A stretch of DNA of 64,000 nucleotides, taken from NCBI RefSeq assembly GCF_024437655.1, contig NZ_JANBVF010000001.1, forward strand, positions 186,001 to 250,000, given 5' to 3'. Shown piece after piece: positions 7,817 to 16,870 of this stretch. A program made the position numbers and the translations under genes. Position 1 is the stretch's first letter. The number at the start of each line of letters is the position of its first letter. The DNA is from Chitinolyticbacter albus (lineage in GTDB: Bacteria; Pseudomonadota; Gammaproteobacteria; Burkholderiales; Chitinibacteraceae). The notes under the pieces were generated by a model, which was not told where the DNA came from, searched no databases, and saw nothing but the letters and a program-made list of their open reading frames with translations.

Positions 7817-9853
7817 ATGACCCAGGCCAACCCGCTGCTCGCCCATACCGATCTGCCGCGCTACGACGCGATCCGCCCCGAACATGTCAACCCGGCGCTC
7901 GATGTGCTGCTGGACGAGGCACAGCAAGCGGTCAAGGTGGCGGAGGCGGCCGGCCCCGGCTGGGATCACTTCGTTACACCGCTGGAGGGCGCGCTGGAGC
8001 GACTGAACCGCGCCTGGGGCACGGTTGCCCACCTCGAGGCCGTCGTCAACACGCCCGAACTACGCGAGGTCTACAACGCCAATATTGCGCGCATCTCCAA
8101 CTTCTACACCGACCTGGGGCAGAACGAAGCGCTCTACGCCGGCTGGAAGCAGCTGGCCGCCAGCACCGAATTCGCCGGCTTCGATCGCGCACGGCGCACC
8201 ATCGTCGAAGATGCATTACGCGACTTCAAGCTCGCCGGCGCCGAACTGCCCATCGAGCAAAAGGCACGCTACAAGGCAATCGAGGAACGCCTGTCCGAGC
8301 TGACCACGCGTTTCGCGCAGAACGTGCTCGATGCCACCGATGCCTACGGCCACTACGTCATCGATGAAGCCGAACTTTCCGGGCTGCCGGACGACTGGAA
8401 GGCCGCGGCACGGGCCGCCGCCGAAGCCGATGGCCAGACCGGCTGGAAAGTCACACTGAAGATGCCGAGCTACTACCCGGTGATGCAGTTCGGTGTGCAT
8501 CGCCCGCTACGCGAGCAGCTTTACCACGCCTATGTGACGCGCGCCTCCGAATTCGGCCCGGCCGAGCGCGACAACACCCCGCTGATCAACGAGATCCACA
8601 CATTGCGCCAAGAAGCTGCGCAGTTGCTGGGTTTTGCCAGCTATAGCGAGCGCTCGCTCGCGACCAAGATGGCCGATACGCCCGAGCAGGTGCTGGGTTT
8701 CCTGCGCGATCTGGCCGCACGCGCGCAGCCACACATGCTGGCCGACCGCGCCGATATGGAGCGCTACGCGGTCGAAACGCTGGGCTACGACCAGTTGCAG
8801 GCCTGGGACGTCGCATTCGTCTCCGAGCGCATCCGCGAAGCCAAGTACGCCTTCAGCGAGCAGGAAGTAAAGCAGTACTTCACCGAGCCCACCGTGCTCT
8901 CCGGCCTCTTCCACCTGATCGAGCAGCTGTACGGCCTGCGCTTCGTGCGCGCCGACGCGCCGGTCTGGCATCCGGACGTGGCGTTCTATCAGCTGGAAAA
9001 CCTCGACGGCTCCGAAGTCGGCGGACTCTATCTCGATCTATACGCCCGCGAAGGCAAGCAGGGCGGCGCGTGGATGAACGACGTGCGCGGTCGCCGCCGC
9101 CTGGCTGATGGCCGTCTACAAACGCCAGTCGCACTCATCGTCTGCAACTTCGCCCGCGGCGTCGAAGGCCGCCCGGCGTTGCTGCCGCACGACGACGTAA
9201 TCACCACCTTCCACGAAATGGGTCACGCGCTGCACCACCTGTTGACCGAGGTCGACGAGCTGTCGGTATCGGGCATCAGCGGCGTCGAATGGGACGCGGT
9301 AGAACTGCCCAGCCAGTTCATGGAGAACTTCTGCTGGGAATGGCAGCTGCTGCCCAAGCTGACCCACCATGTTCAAAGTGGCGAGGCCCTGCCGCGCGCA
9401 CTGTTCGACAAGATGCTCACAGCCAAGAACTTCCAGAGCGGCTCGGCCTTCCAGCGCCAGCTCTATTTCTCGATCTTCGACATGGCGCTGCACGGTCGCG
9501 TCGACGCACTCGCGGTGCAGGCACTGGCCGAGGACATCCAGCGCGAGCTGGCCATCCCGCTGCCGCCGGCGTACAACCGCTTCCCGCAAAGCTTCAGCCA
9601 CATCTTCGCCGGTGGCTACGCTGCCGGGTACTACAGCTACAAGTGGGCAGAGGTACTCTCGGCGGACGCCTATGCCGCATTCGAGGAAGCCGCCGCCCAC
9701 GGCGGCAATGTGATCGATCCGACGGTCGGCAAGCGTTTCCGCAGCGAGATCCTTGCAGTCGGCGGCAGCCGCCCCGCCGCCGAATCGTTCACCGCCTTCC
9801 GCGGTCGCGCACCGCAGATAGACGCGTTGTTGCGGCACAATGGCTTGGCGTGA
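7817..9853 (+). CDS. prlC: oligopeptidase A (M3 family)
   Basis: A 678-residue cytoplasmic zinc metallopeptidase of the M3 (thimet) family. The zinc motif HEMGH is at residues 466-470 and the third ligand lies in the following SQFMENFCWEW segment. Length and termini match E. coli PrlC (680 residues), which degrades signal peptides and other oligopeptides after proteolysis. The ATG at 7817 gives the usual opening (NPLLAHTDLPRYDAIRPEHV). Followed by a hairpin that probably ends the transcript. Confidence 0.95.
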   Translation: MTQANPLLAHTDLPRYDAIRPEHVNPALDVLLDEAQQAVKVAEAAGPGWDHFVTPLEGALERLNRAWGTVAHLEAVVNTPELREVYNANIARISNFYTDLGQNEALYAGWKQLAASTEFAGFDRARRTIVEDALRDFKLAGAELPIEQKARYKAIEERLSELTTRFAQNVLDATDAYGHYVIDEAELSGLPDDWKAAARAAAEADGQTGWKVTLKMPSYYPVMQFGVHRPLREQLYHAYVTRASEFGPAERDNTPLINEIHTLRQEAAQLLGFASYSERSLATKMADTPEQVLGFLRDLAARAQPHMLADRADMERYAVETLGYDQLQAWDVAFVSERIREAKYAFSEQEVKQYFTEPTVLSGLFHLIEQLYGLRFVRADAPVWHPDVAFYQLENLDGSEVGGLYLDLYAREGKQGGAWMNDVRGRRRLADGRLQTPVALIVCNFARGVEGRPALLPHDDVITTFHEMGHALHHLLTEVDELSVSGISGVEWDAVELPSQFMENFCWEWQLLPKLTHHVQSGEALPRALFDKMLTAKNFQSGSAFQRQLYFSIFDMALHGRVDALAVQALAEDIQRELAIPLPPAYNRFPQSFSHIFAGGYAAGYYSYKWAEVLSADAYAAFEEAAAHGGNVIDPTVGKRFRSEILAVGGSRPAAESFTAFRGRAPQIDALLRHNGLA

Positions 9854-9865
9854 ACAGCGCATGAA

Positions 9866-9896
9866 AACAGCCACGTCAAACAACGTGGCTGTTGTT
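9866..9896 (+). terminator. hairpin downstream of prlC
   Basis: An 11-bp perfect stem (9866-9876 with 9883-9893), a 6-nt loop and a short GTTGTT tail. The T-tract is weak on the plus strand, so termination may be partial or Rho-assisted. Confidence 0.6.
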
Positions 9897-10008
9897 GCAA
9901 ATACACTACGGAAACAAGCAAAAAACTTACAAATAAACTCAGGGAAAAGAGAGACATTTATGCTTGTGAGACCTGTTCTTCAGCACGTTCAACTCACAAG
10001 CTCTGGCA

Positions 10009-11727
10009 ATGAATCTCAAATCACTCCTTGCGTTAAGCAGTCTCTTCCTTCTTGCTGCCTGTGGTGGAGGCGGAGACTCATCCGGCGGACAAGGCGATGC
10101 ACCACGCCCTACGCCTTCACCGACTCCTCCAGCAATCACAAGCATCGAAGGCGCGTTCCAAGTCGCATGCACCGGCGCCTCGTGCGGGGCGCTTTCTCAG
10201 AACGATTACTCGGGCACCGGAGTCGGTATCTGGCGCTATGTCAATACTGGGACGTCCTACGTTGGCGTGCCGTTGCAGCTCAGCAACGTGGCAGGGAAAC
10301 GCCTTACTTACATCTACACGAATACCAAGAGCACTCGGGTATTGATGCCGAGTATCTCCTTGCAGCCCATGGGGTTGAACGTCATTGATGCTTCGCAAGC
10401 CATCGCCGCTCGGCGTATCACTCCTCGAGATACAAACCGAATTCCGGAAGGCGTACGTAGCTTTCATCGTCTACCGAGCCTGCGCGCTCCTTCCGCCAGT
10501 CGCAGCCCCACCGCGCCCGGAGCGATCCCGCTACAAGCGCTGCTGGGAAGCTCTCGGTCATGGTATGTGGATGACGGCAAAGGGGCACGCACAAGCCGCA
10601 CTGCAACACTACAACGTAAACTGACCGCAGCCGACGGCAGGGTCATCAATTTCTGGGTCGAGAATGGCGAATACGGGAATGGCCGGATCTCCGCCGCGCA
10701 ACTCGATCAACTCTCGGCCAAGTTCGCCACAGGTAGTGATGCGGTATACCCGATGGTGACGGGCATCGCAGGAGCAGCTTGGGGGTCTCAGCCTTACGTT
10801 GACTTGCTAAGCGCCCAGCAGGAAATGGATATCGTATTTGTCAACTTTGACCGTAACAACCGCCCGTATGGATTGCTCGGCTATTTCTGGTCGTTACACA
10901 ATTTCTTGCGTGACGCGAACGATCCGGATCTTAAATACAGCAATCAATCGCTGTCTTTCTATATGGATAGCGAAACGCTTTATCTCACCAAAGATGCGAA
11001 CGGCAACCTAACGGATCAGGGACTCAAGGAGCAGATCAGCACGCTCGGCCATGAATTGACCCATATGATCAACTTCTACCAGCGCAGCGTGCTGATGTAT
11101 GAAAGCTCGACCGGTCGCGACTTCAGTTTCGATACATTTCTGGAAGAAATGTCGGCCATGATGATGGAGGACTGGGTTAGTCTGCGCCTGGACGCAAGCT
11201 TTAACACGATTCGTGACGGCCGCTTTCCAGAATGGCTCGCCAATGCTGCGTATAACTGCGATCTGACCCGCTGGATAAATGAAACGAGCAATACGTGTTT
11301 CAGCTACAACGTCTCAGGCAGTTTCGGCGGCTTTCTGCTAAGGCAATACGGCATGGGCTTTTATCAAAACCTGCTGCGCAATCGCGACTCGACCGATTCG
11401 CTAGCGATGCTCGACAACGCCATACGCTCGATCGATCCAGCGACGGGATTGGATAGTGCGCTGGTGCGCTGGGGAACCAGCATCGCCTTGCTTCCCGCCA
11501 CCACCTCGCCGGTCGGGTATGCCTACCCGGAACAGCTGATCGCAGGATATCTATTGCCTGCCCTCAACGGGCCAGACTACATCGATGACCGCATCCTGCC
11601 GCGCACCGTACCGACTTACCTCGAAGGTTATGCCCATTTCCCGCTGGAGCGTCATCCGGTCGGCGCAAGCTATTCCGAGGTGATCCCCGTCCCTCCGGGT
11701 GTCACGCTCTCCGTAGTGGCTCAGTAA
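10009..11727 (+). CDS. secreted M30-type (hyicolysin-like) zinc metallopeptidase lipoprotein, copy 1
   Basis: A 572-residue protein. The lipoprotein signal ends LLAAC and is followed by a Gly/Asp/Pro linker, then a beta-rich N-terminal region to about residue 190. The catalytic domain carries HELTHMINFYQR (zinc ligands His348 and His352, catalytic Glu349) and a downstream FDTFLEEMSAMMMEDW segment that supplies the next glutamate. This layout matches the M30 hyicolysin group of extracellular gluzincins. It is followed by a close paralog, so the pair is a tandem duplication. Parts of this copy (about 10800-11400) are clearly more AT-rich than copy 2 and the flanking genes. The Shine-Dalgarno before 10009 is poor. 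Confidence 0.85.
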   Translation: MNLKSLLALSSLFLLAACGGGGDSSGGQGDAPRPTPSPTPPAITSIEGAFQVACTGASCGALSQNDYSGTGVGIWRYVNTGTSYVGVPLQLSNVAGKRLTYIYTNTKSTRVLMPSISLQPMGLNVIDASQAIAARRITPRDTNRIPEGVRSFHRLPSLRAPSASRSPTAPGAIPLQALLGSSRSWYVDDGKGARTSRTATLQRKLTAADGRVINFWVENGEYGNGRISAAQLDQLSAKFATGSDAVYPMVTGIAGAAWGSQPYVDLLSAQQEMDIVFVNFDRNNRPYGLLGYFWSLHNFLRDANDPDLKYSNQSLSFYMDSETLYLTKDANGNLTDQGLKEQISTLGHELTHMINFYQRSVLMYESSTGRDFSFDTFLEEMSAMMMEDWVSLRLDASFNTIRDGRFPEWLANAAYNCDLTRWINETSNTCFSYNVSGSFGGFLLRQYGMGFYQNLLRNRDSTDSLAMLDNAIRSIDPATGLDSALVRWGTSIALLPATTSPVGYAYPEQLIAGYLLPALNGPDYIDDRILPRTVPTYLEGYAHFPLERHPVGASYSEVIPVPPGVTLSVVAQ

Positions 11728-12023
11728 GGGAATGGTTATCCATTTATCCGACATACGGCCACGAGTGAACTGACGGCGTAAGACAACAACAGCCGAAAAG
11801 CCAGGGCTGAGCCTGCTGTTGACGCTCTATGAGAATTACGGCTTTAGCCTCTCAGGCGTATCAAACCCAGCGACAGCGGGCCGCTTGTGCCACCAGCCTC
11901 CCCAACCATGCAAGTGGGAGGCTGACGCCAACCAACGGCAGGCACTTGGCTCGCGCTTTTCGGTCCGTAACTTGGTCTAGGCTAACGGCATCCGATCGAT
12001 CCTGTCCTAAAACGGAACGGCTC
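11728..12023 (+). other. 296-bp spacer between the two M30 genes with two hairpins
   Basis: Holds two stem-loops and no convincing gene. The first pairs CAACAGC (11787-11793) with GCTGTTG (11815-11821). The second is a 9-bp stem, 11894-11902 with 11916-11924. Neither is followed by a T-tract. They could be Rho-type terminators, attenuators or mRNA-stabilising ends. Confidence 0.5.
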
Positions 12024-13703
12024 ATGAAACCCTGCATGAAATGTCATGGCTTCTGGATGCTTTCGCTACTGTTCGCAATCGCCATGACCGCCTGCGGCGG
12101 TGGCGGCAGCGGTAGCGATGTGGTCACCGGCTCGCCAACGACACCGACCCCGGTGGCTCCAACTCCCATCCCGCCGCAAGCGCTCGCAGACAACACCTTT
12201 GGCGTTGACTGCAATGGTAGCGACTGCGGCGCCAGCAACCTGCAGTATTCAGGCAGCGGCGTCGGTTTCTGGCGCTACACCAACACCAGCGCCAGCCATA
12301 CCGGCGTGCCGGTCAACCTGATGGATGTCGCCGGGCGCACCGTCACGCTGGTCTACACCAACCAGAAGGCCACGCCGGTGGCCATGCCGCCGATCACGCT
12401 GTCATTGCTGCAGCGCTCCCCCCGCCGGGCGCAGCAGGCACGGGACGATGCCGCCCAACCGGTCAACCAGGTACCGGACCAGATCCGCGAGTTCAACCGC
12501 AACCCGCCGATCAATCGGGCCGCACCCAGCATTCAGCGCAGCGTTTCCAAGGCAGACAAGCCCGCTGCGGCCATCGTCGGCAACACCCAGCTATGGAATG
12601 TTCATGTCGACCAGATGGAAACCCGCTCCGCCACGCTGCGACGCAAGCTCACCGCCAGCGATGGCCGCACCATCAACTTCTGGGTCGAGAACGGCGAATA
12701 CGCCAGCGACCGGCTGACCGAGGCCCAGCTCAACACCATCGCCAGCGCGTTCAGCAGCGGCAGCGATGCGATCTACGGCATGGTCACGGGCCTGGCCGGC
12801 GCGCCATGGGGCACCCATGATTTTAATGACCTGATCGGTCCCAACCAGGAGCTCGATGTCGTCCTGGTCAATTTCGATCACGACAACCAGCCCTATGGCC
12901 TGATGGGCTATTTCTGGAGCTACAACAACTTCAAGCGCTCGGCGAGCACGCCGCAAAGCAACGAATCGCTATCGCTCTACCTCGATACCGAAACCGTCTA
13001 TCGCACCACCGGCGAGACGGGGCTCAAGACCCAGCTCAATACGCTGGCGCACGAGCTCACGCACATGATCAACTTCTATCAGCGCGGGGTGGTGATCGAC
13101 AACACCTTCGATACCTTCCTCGAAGAAACCACGGCGCTGATGATGGAAGACGTCGTCGGCCTGCGCGTCGATCCGGACTACCACCCCATCCGCGACGGTC
13201 GTTTCCCCGACTGGCTGAACCAGGCGGGTTACAACTGCAACCTGACCAGCTGGGACGACGACCCGGGCTCGGACTGCTTCAGCTACAGCGTGAACGGCAG
13301 CTTCGGCGGCTATCTGCTGCGCTATTACGGCGTTGAGTTCTACAAACAATTGCTGCGCAACGACAGCAGCAGCAACTCCATCACCTTGCTCGATACCGTG
13401 ATTCGCAACGTCGGCGGGTTGGGTCTGGCGGATGCCGTGCGCCGCTGGGGCACCAGCATTGCGCTGCTTCCCACCCCTGGCACGCCTTCCACTTTCGGTT
13501 ATCCCGAACGGATAGACAGCGGCTATACGCTGCCGGGCATCCATGGTCCTGACTACCTGGCCGATCGTGTACTGCCGTCGTCAGTGCCGACCCTGCTGCA
13601 AGGCTATGCGCATTTCCCGGTGGTGCGCACGCCTACCGGCAATACCTACAGCGAAACCATCAGCGTGCCGCCCGGTACCACGCTGACTGTGATCGTCCAG
13701 TGA
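12024..13703 (+). CDS. secreted M30-type zinc metallopeptidase lipoprotein, copy 2
   Basis: A 559-residue paralog of the preceding gene, co-linear from the first Cys-containing block (DCNGSDCG) through the shared endings YFWS, FWVENGEY and HELTHMINFYQR to the C-terminus (PPGTTLTVIVQ versus PPGVTLSVVAQ). Zinc ligands are His343 and His347, with catalytic Glu344. The signal ends MTAC. The ATG at 12024 begins the signal peptide; the reading frame is open for 65 codons before it, but that part has no signal-like features. The last base of its stop codon is the first base of the next gene's ATG. Confidence 0.87.
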   Translation: MKPCMKCHGFWMLSLLFAIAMTACGGGGSGSDVVTGSPTTPTPVAPTPIPPQALADNTFGVDCNGSDCGASNLQYSGSGVGFWRYTNTSASHTGVPVNLMDVAGRTVTLVYTNQKATPVAMPPITLSLLQRSPRRAQQARDDAAQPVNQVPDQIREFNRNPPINRAAPSIQRSVSKADKPAAAIVGNTQLWNVHVDQMETRSATLRRKLTASDGRTINFWVENGEYASDRLTEAQLNTIASAFSSGSDAIYGMVTGLAGAPWGTHDFNDLIGPNQELDVVLVNFDHDNQPYGLMGYFWSYNNFKRSASTPQSNESLSLYLDTETVYRTTGETGLKTQLNTLAHELTHMINFYQRGVVIDNTFDTFLEETTALMMEDVVGLRVDPDYHPIRDGRFPDWLNQAGYNCNLTSWDDDPGSDCFSYSVNGSFGGYLLRYYGVEFYKQLLRNDSSSNSITLLDTVIRNVGGLGLADAVRRWGTSIALLPTPGTPSTFGYPERIDSGYTLPGIHGPDYLADRVLPSSVPTLLQGYAHFPVVRTPTGNTYSETISVPPGTTLTVIVQ

Positions 13704-14008
13704 TGACGATCCGGACCACGCTCTCGCTGCTGTTCCCCGCCCTCCTCGTCGCCTGCGCCACGCAGGCGGCGGGCGAGTCCACGCAGTTGACCGGGCAACT
13801 GCTGCTCAAGGGCAACGCGCCACATGTCAGCGTGGTGCTGGAGACCACCGACCGGGGTCGTTGGGAGTTATTGGGGCTGAGCGCCGAGCAGCGTGCCAGC
13901 TGGCAGCGCCAGACCGTCAAGGTTCGCGGCAAGGTGGTGCGGCCCGCTTCGGCGCAAGGCCTGCAGCTACCTCAGTTGCAGGTCGACTCCGTCGCTCCGG
14001 CGCAGTAG
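13703..14008 (+). CDS. small lipoprotein coupled to the M30 peptidase gene
   Basis: A 101-residue protein with a lipoprotein signal (FPALLVACATQ). The mature part is a short all-beta-looking domain with an OB-like rhythm (TGQLLLKGNAPHVSVVLETTD, QTVKVRGKVVRP). The start overlaps the preceding stop (TGATGA), implying translational coupling, so its function may be linked to the peptidase in the envelope, for example as a modulator. That link is inference; no characterised family is recognised. Confidence 0.7.
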   Translation: MTIRTTLSLLFPALLVACATQAAGESTQLTGQLLLKGNAPHVSVVLETTDRGRWELLGLSAEQRASWQRQTVKVRGKVVRPASAQGLQLPQLQVDSVAPAQ

Positions 14009-14015
14009 CCGTCCA

Positions 14016-14051
14016 AAACGACACACCCCGCCGCAGCGGGGTGTGTCGTTT
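14016..14051. terminator. bidirectional terminator hairpin
   Basis: A 16-bp stem (14016-14031 with 14036-14051) and a 4-nt loop, with A and T flanks on the two sides. It separates the M30/lipoprotein unit from the convergent tyrS. Confidence 0.92.
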
Positions 14052-14064
14052 GCAGCGCCCGACG

Positions 14065-15303
14065 TTAGCCTATGGTCACGCGCGCGAACTTGCGCTTGCC
14101 CACCTGCAGCACCACGGTCTCGCCCCTGGCGATCTGCAGCGCCTTGTCGGCAACCTTCTCACCGTTGAGCTTGACCGCGCCCGCCTGAATATCGCGCATT
14201 GCCTGGCTGGTCGACGGGCAAAGCTGGGCTTCCTTCAATACTGCGGTGACCACAAGCCCATCGCCATCGGCCGCGAGCGTGAATTCCGGCATCTCGTCCG
14301 GCATCGCGCCCTTCTGGAAGCGCGCCTCGAAATCGGCCAGCGCATGCTCGGCTGCCGCCTGGCCATGGAAGCGGGCAACGATCTCCTGCGCCAGCAACAC
14401 CTTCACGTCGCGCGGGTTGCGGCCACCGTCGATATCGGCCTTGAACGCTTCGATCTCGCTCATTGCCCGGAACGACAGCAGCTCGAAGTAGCGCCACATC
14501 AGCGTGTCCGAGACGCTCATCATCTTGCCGAAGATCTCGGTCGCCGGCTCGTCGATACCGATGTAGTTGCCGAGCGACTTGCTCATCTTGTTCGTGCCGT
14601 CGAGCCCGACCAGGAGCGGCATCATCAGCACCACCTGCGGCGCCTGGCCATGCTGCTGCTGCAGCATGCGGCCCATCAGCAGGTTGAACTTCTGGTCAGT
14701 GCCGCCTAGCTCCATGTCGGCCTGCATCGCCACCGAGTCATACCCTTGCAGCAGCGGATACATGAACTCATGCACGGCGATCGGCTGATTGCCGGCAAAG
14801 CGCTTGGAGAAATCATCGCGCTCCAGCATGCGTGCCACGGTGATGCTCGATGCCAGCTTGAGCATGCCGGCCGCGCCCAGCTCCGTGAGCCAGGCCGAAT
14901 TGAACAGCACCTGCGTCTTTTCGCGATCGAGGATCTTGAAAACCTGACGCTCGTAGGTCTCGGCGTTGCGCTTCACATCGTCTTCGGTCAGCGGCGGGCG
15001 GGTGGTGTTCTTGCCGGTCGGGTCCCCGATTCGACCGGTGAAGTCCCCGATCAGGAACTGTGCCGTGTGACCGAGGTCTTGCAGCTGCCGCATCTTGTTG
15101 ATGAGCACCGTGTGCCCCAGATGCAGATCCGGCGCGGTCGGGTCGAACCCGGCCTTGATCTTCAGTGGCACGCCGGAAACCCGGCTCTTTTCCAGCTTGC
15201 GGATCAGTTCGTCTTCCGGGATCAGCTCTTCCACGCCCCGCTTGATGATGGCGAGCGCGGCTTCGGTTTCCGGATGCAGGGGGGCTTGTTCTTGTTCGGC
15301 CAT
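14065..15303 (-). CDS. tyrS: tyrosyl-tRNA synthetase
   Basis: A 412-residue class I aminoacyl-tRNA synthetase charging tRNA-Tyr in the cytoplasm. Visible are the HIGH-type motif HLGHT, the KMSKS loop ([12 protein letters not shown]), and a C-terminal S4 RNA-binding domain ending RKFARVTIG. The arrangement with [14 protein letters not shown] is that of the TyrRS subfamily common in proteobacteria. Divergent from the M23 gene across 114 bp. Confidence 0.96.
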   Translation of the reverse strand: MAEQEQAPLHPETEAALAIIKRGVEELIPEDELIRKLEKSRVSGVPLKIKAGFDPTAPDLHLGHTVLINKMRQLQDLGHTAQFLIGDFTGRIGDPTGKNTTRPPLTEDDVKRNAETYERQVFKILDREKTQVLFNSAWLTELGAAGMLKLASSITVARMLERDDFSKRFAGNQPIAVHEFMYPLLQGYDSVAMQADMELGGTDQKFNLLMGRMLQQQHGQAPQVVLMMPLLVGLDGTNKMSKSLGNYIGIDEPATEIFGKMMSVSDTLMWRYFELLSFRAMSEIEAFKADIDGGRNPRDVKVLLAQEIVARFHGQAAAEHALADFEARFQKGAMPDEMPEFTLAADGDGLVVTAVLKEAQLCPSTSQAMRDIQAGAVKLNGEKVADKALQIARGETVVLQVGKRKFARVTIG

Positions 15304-15359
15304 GAGGGATCAGCGGCTGGTAAGCCTATGGAAATAAAGGGAATTAAATAAAGTTCGAT

Positions 15360-15388
15360 TTGGCAAGCCGTACAAGTTTTGGTACGCT
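15360..15388 (+). promoter_or_regulatory. candidate promoter of the M23 endopeptidase gene
   Basis: TTGGCA (15360-15365), 17 bp, then TACGCT (15383-15388). The -35 is good and the -10 weak. The predicted start would give a leader of about 23 nt containing AGGAAG. Confidence 0.4.
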
Positions 15389-15417
15389 TGCCGCGCACTA
15401 GGAAGCAACCTGACACG

Positions 15418-16725
15418 ATGTTCGAACAGCAAATTCTACCCGAAAAGCCCTCCCGTCCCCAGCCAGCCAGCCGCCGTGTGTGGTTGGCCGCCGCCGTCGC
15501 ACTGCCGCTGATGGTGACCTTCGGCGCCTATGGCGTGGCCGAATTCGGCCCCCGGGAGGCAGTTGCGGTCACCCCGGTGACCGAAGCCCTGACGCCCCCC
15601 GAACTGATCAGCCGCGTCGCCACGACCCCATTCTGGCGTGAAGAAGTGATCCGTTCCGGCGATACGCTGTCGGCCCTGATCGTTCGCCTCGGCATCGATG
15701 ACGAGGCCGCCAGCGCATTCATCCGCAGCGATGCGTCTGCCCGTCCGCTCTATGAGTTGCGCGCCGGCCGCGTACTACGCGCGCAGACCACGGCCGAGGG
15801 CAAACTGCTGCAGCTGCGCTACATGGCCGCTGACAGCACGCAGCTGCAGCTGCTCGCGACTAGCGAAGACTTCGTCGTCAAGCAAGCGCCCGCGGCGCTC
15901 ACGCGCGAGACCGCGTTCAAGGCCGGCACCATCACGAGCTCGCTGTTCGGCGCGACCGACCGCGTCGAGCTGCCCGATGAAGTGACCCGCCAGTTGATCG
16001 AGATTTTCGAAGGCGAGATCGATTTCCATCGCAAGCTGAAAAAAGGCGATCGATTTGGCGTCGTGTTCGAGACATATACGCTCGACGGCCAGGTGATCAA
16101 GACCGGACGGATCCTGGCTGCCGAATTCGTCAATGGAGGGCGCAAGCTGCAGGCCGTGTGGTACGAATCCCAACCTGGTGAAGGCGCATATTTTTCGCTC
16201 AAGGGCGAGAGCCTGAAGAAGAGCTTTCTGCAGACACCGGTCGAGTTCTCACGGATTTCATCCGGCTTTGCCACCCGCTTCCATCCGGTGCTGCACACCT
16301 GGAAACAGCACAAGGGCATAGACTACGCGGCGCCCACCGGCACCCGCATACGGGCCGCATCCGACGGGATAGTGACCCACGCCGCCTACTCGAGCACCTA
16401 TGGCAACGTGCTCGAGATCAAGCACCAGGGGGTGTACAGCACGCTCTATGCTCACCTCAACCGCTTCGCGCCCGGTCTCAAGGCCGGCCAGCGCGTGCGC
16501 CAGGGCGACATCATCGGCTTTGTCGGCACCACCGGCCGCTCCACCGGACCGCATCTGCACTACGAATTCAAGATATCGGGCAATCAGGTCGATCCGACCA
16601 AGCTCGACCTGCCACGCAACCAATCGCTCGACGTACGCGAATTTGCCCGTTTCCGTCCGCACGCCGAGCAGCTCAACGCGCAGCTCAACTTGCTGGCGCG
16701 CGTCGAACTCGCCCGCGCGGACTGA
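15418..16725 (+). CDS. M23 murein DD-endopeptidase (MepM-like)
   Basis: A 435-residue protein. A short cytoplasmic N-terminus is followed by one membrane anchor (about residues 22-42). Next comes a LysM/OapA-like cell-wall binding region (RSGDTLSALIVRLGI), a middle domain, and a C-terminal M23 zinc peptidase domain with HKGIDYAAPTGT (His298) and GPHLHYEF. Such enzymes cleave peptide cross-links to allow growth of the sacculus and cell separation. The ATG at 15418 is preceded by AGGAAG; an upstream in-frame start would add 13 basic residues without a ribosome site. It lies next to anmK, a peptidoglycan-recycling gene. Confidence 0.9.
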   Translation: MFEQQILPEKPSRPQPASRRVWLAAAVALPLMVTFGAYGVAEFGPREAVAVTPVTEALTPPELISRVATTPFWREEVIRSGDTLSALIVRLGIDDEAASAFIRSDASARPLYELRAGRVLRAQTTAEGKLLQLRYMAADSTQLQLLATSEDFVVKQAPAALTRETAFKAGTITSSLFGATDRVELPDEVTRQLIEIFEGEIDFHRKLKKGDRFGVVFETYTLDGQVIKTGRILAAEFVNGGRKLQAVWYESQPGEGAYFSLKGESLKKSFLQTPVEFSRISSGFATRFHPVLHTWKQHKGIDYAAPTGTRIRAASDGIVTHAAYSSTYGNVLEIKHQGVYSTLYAHLNRFAPGLKAGQRVRQGDIIGFVGTTGRSTGPHLHYEFKISGNQVDPTKLDLPRNQSLDVREFARFRPHAEQLNAQLNLLARVELARAD

Positions 16726-16870
16726 TAGGTAGGGGCCGCGCCCGGCGTGGCCCCTACGCCCCTCGATTCCGGACAGGGCGACCGCGAGGCGGGCCAAACG
16801 GTGGCGACGACGCCGCCGGGGTTGGCTACACTCGGACCTTATCCGCAGCCGCTAGTGCGCCTCCCGCCCC

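Noticed and set aside
15360-15395. Sigma-54 promoter before the M23 gene
   Set aside because: TGGTACGCTTGC has the right elements but the GG-GC spacing is too short for sigma-54.
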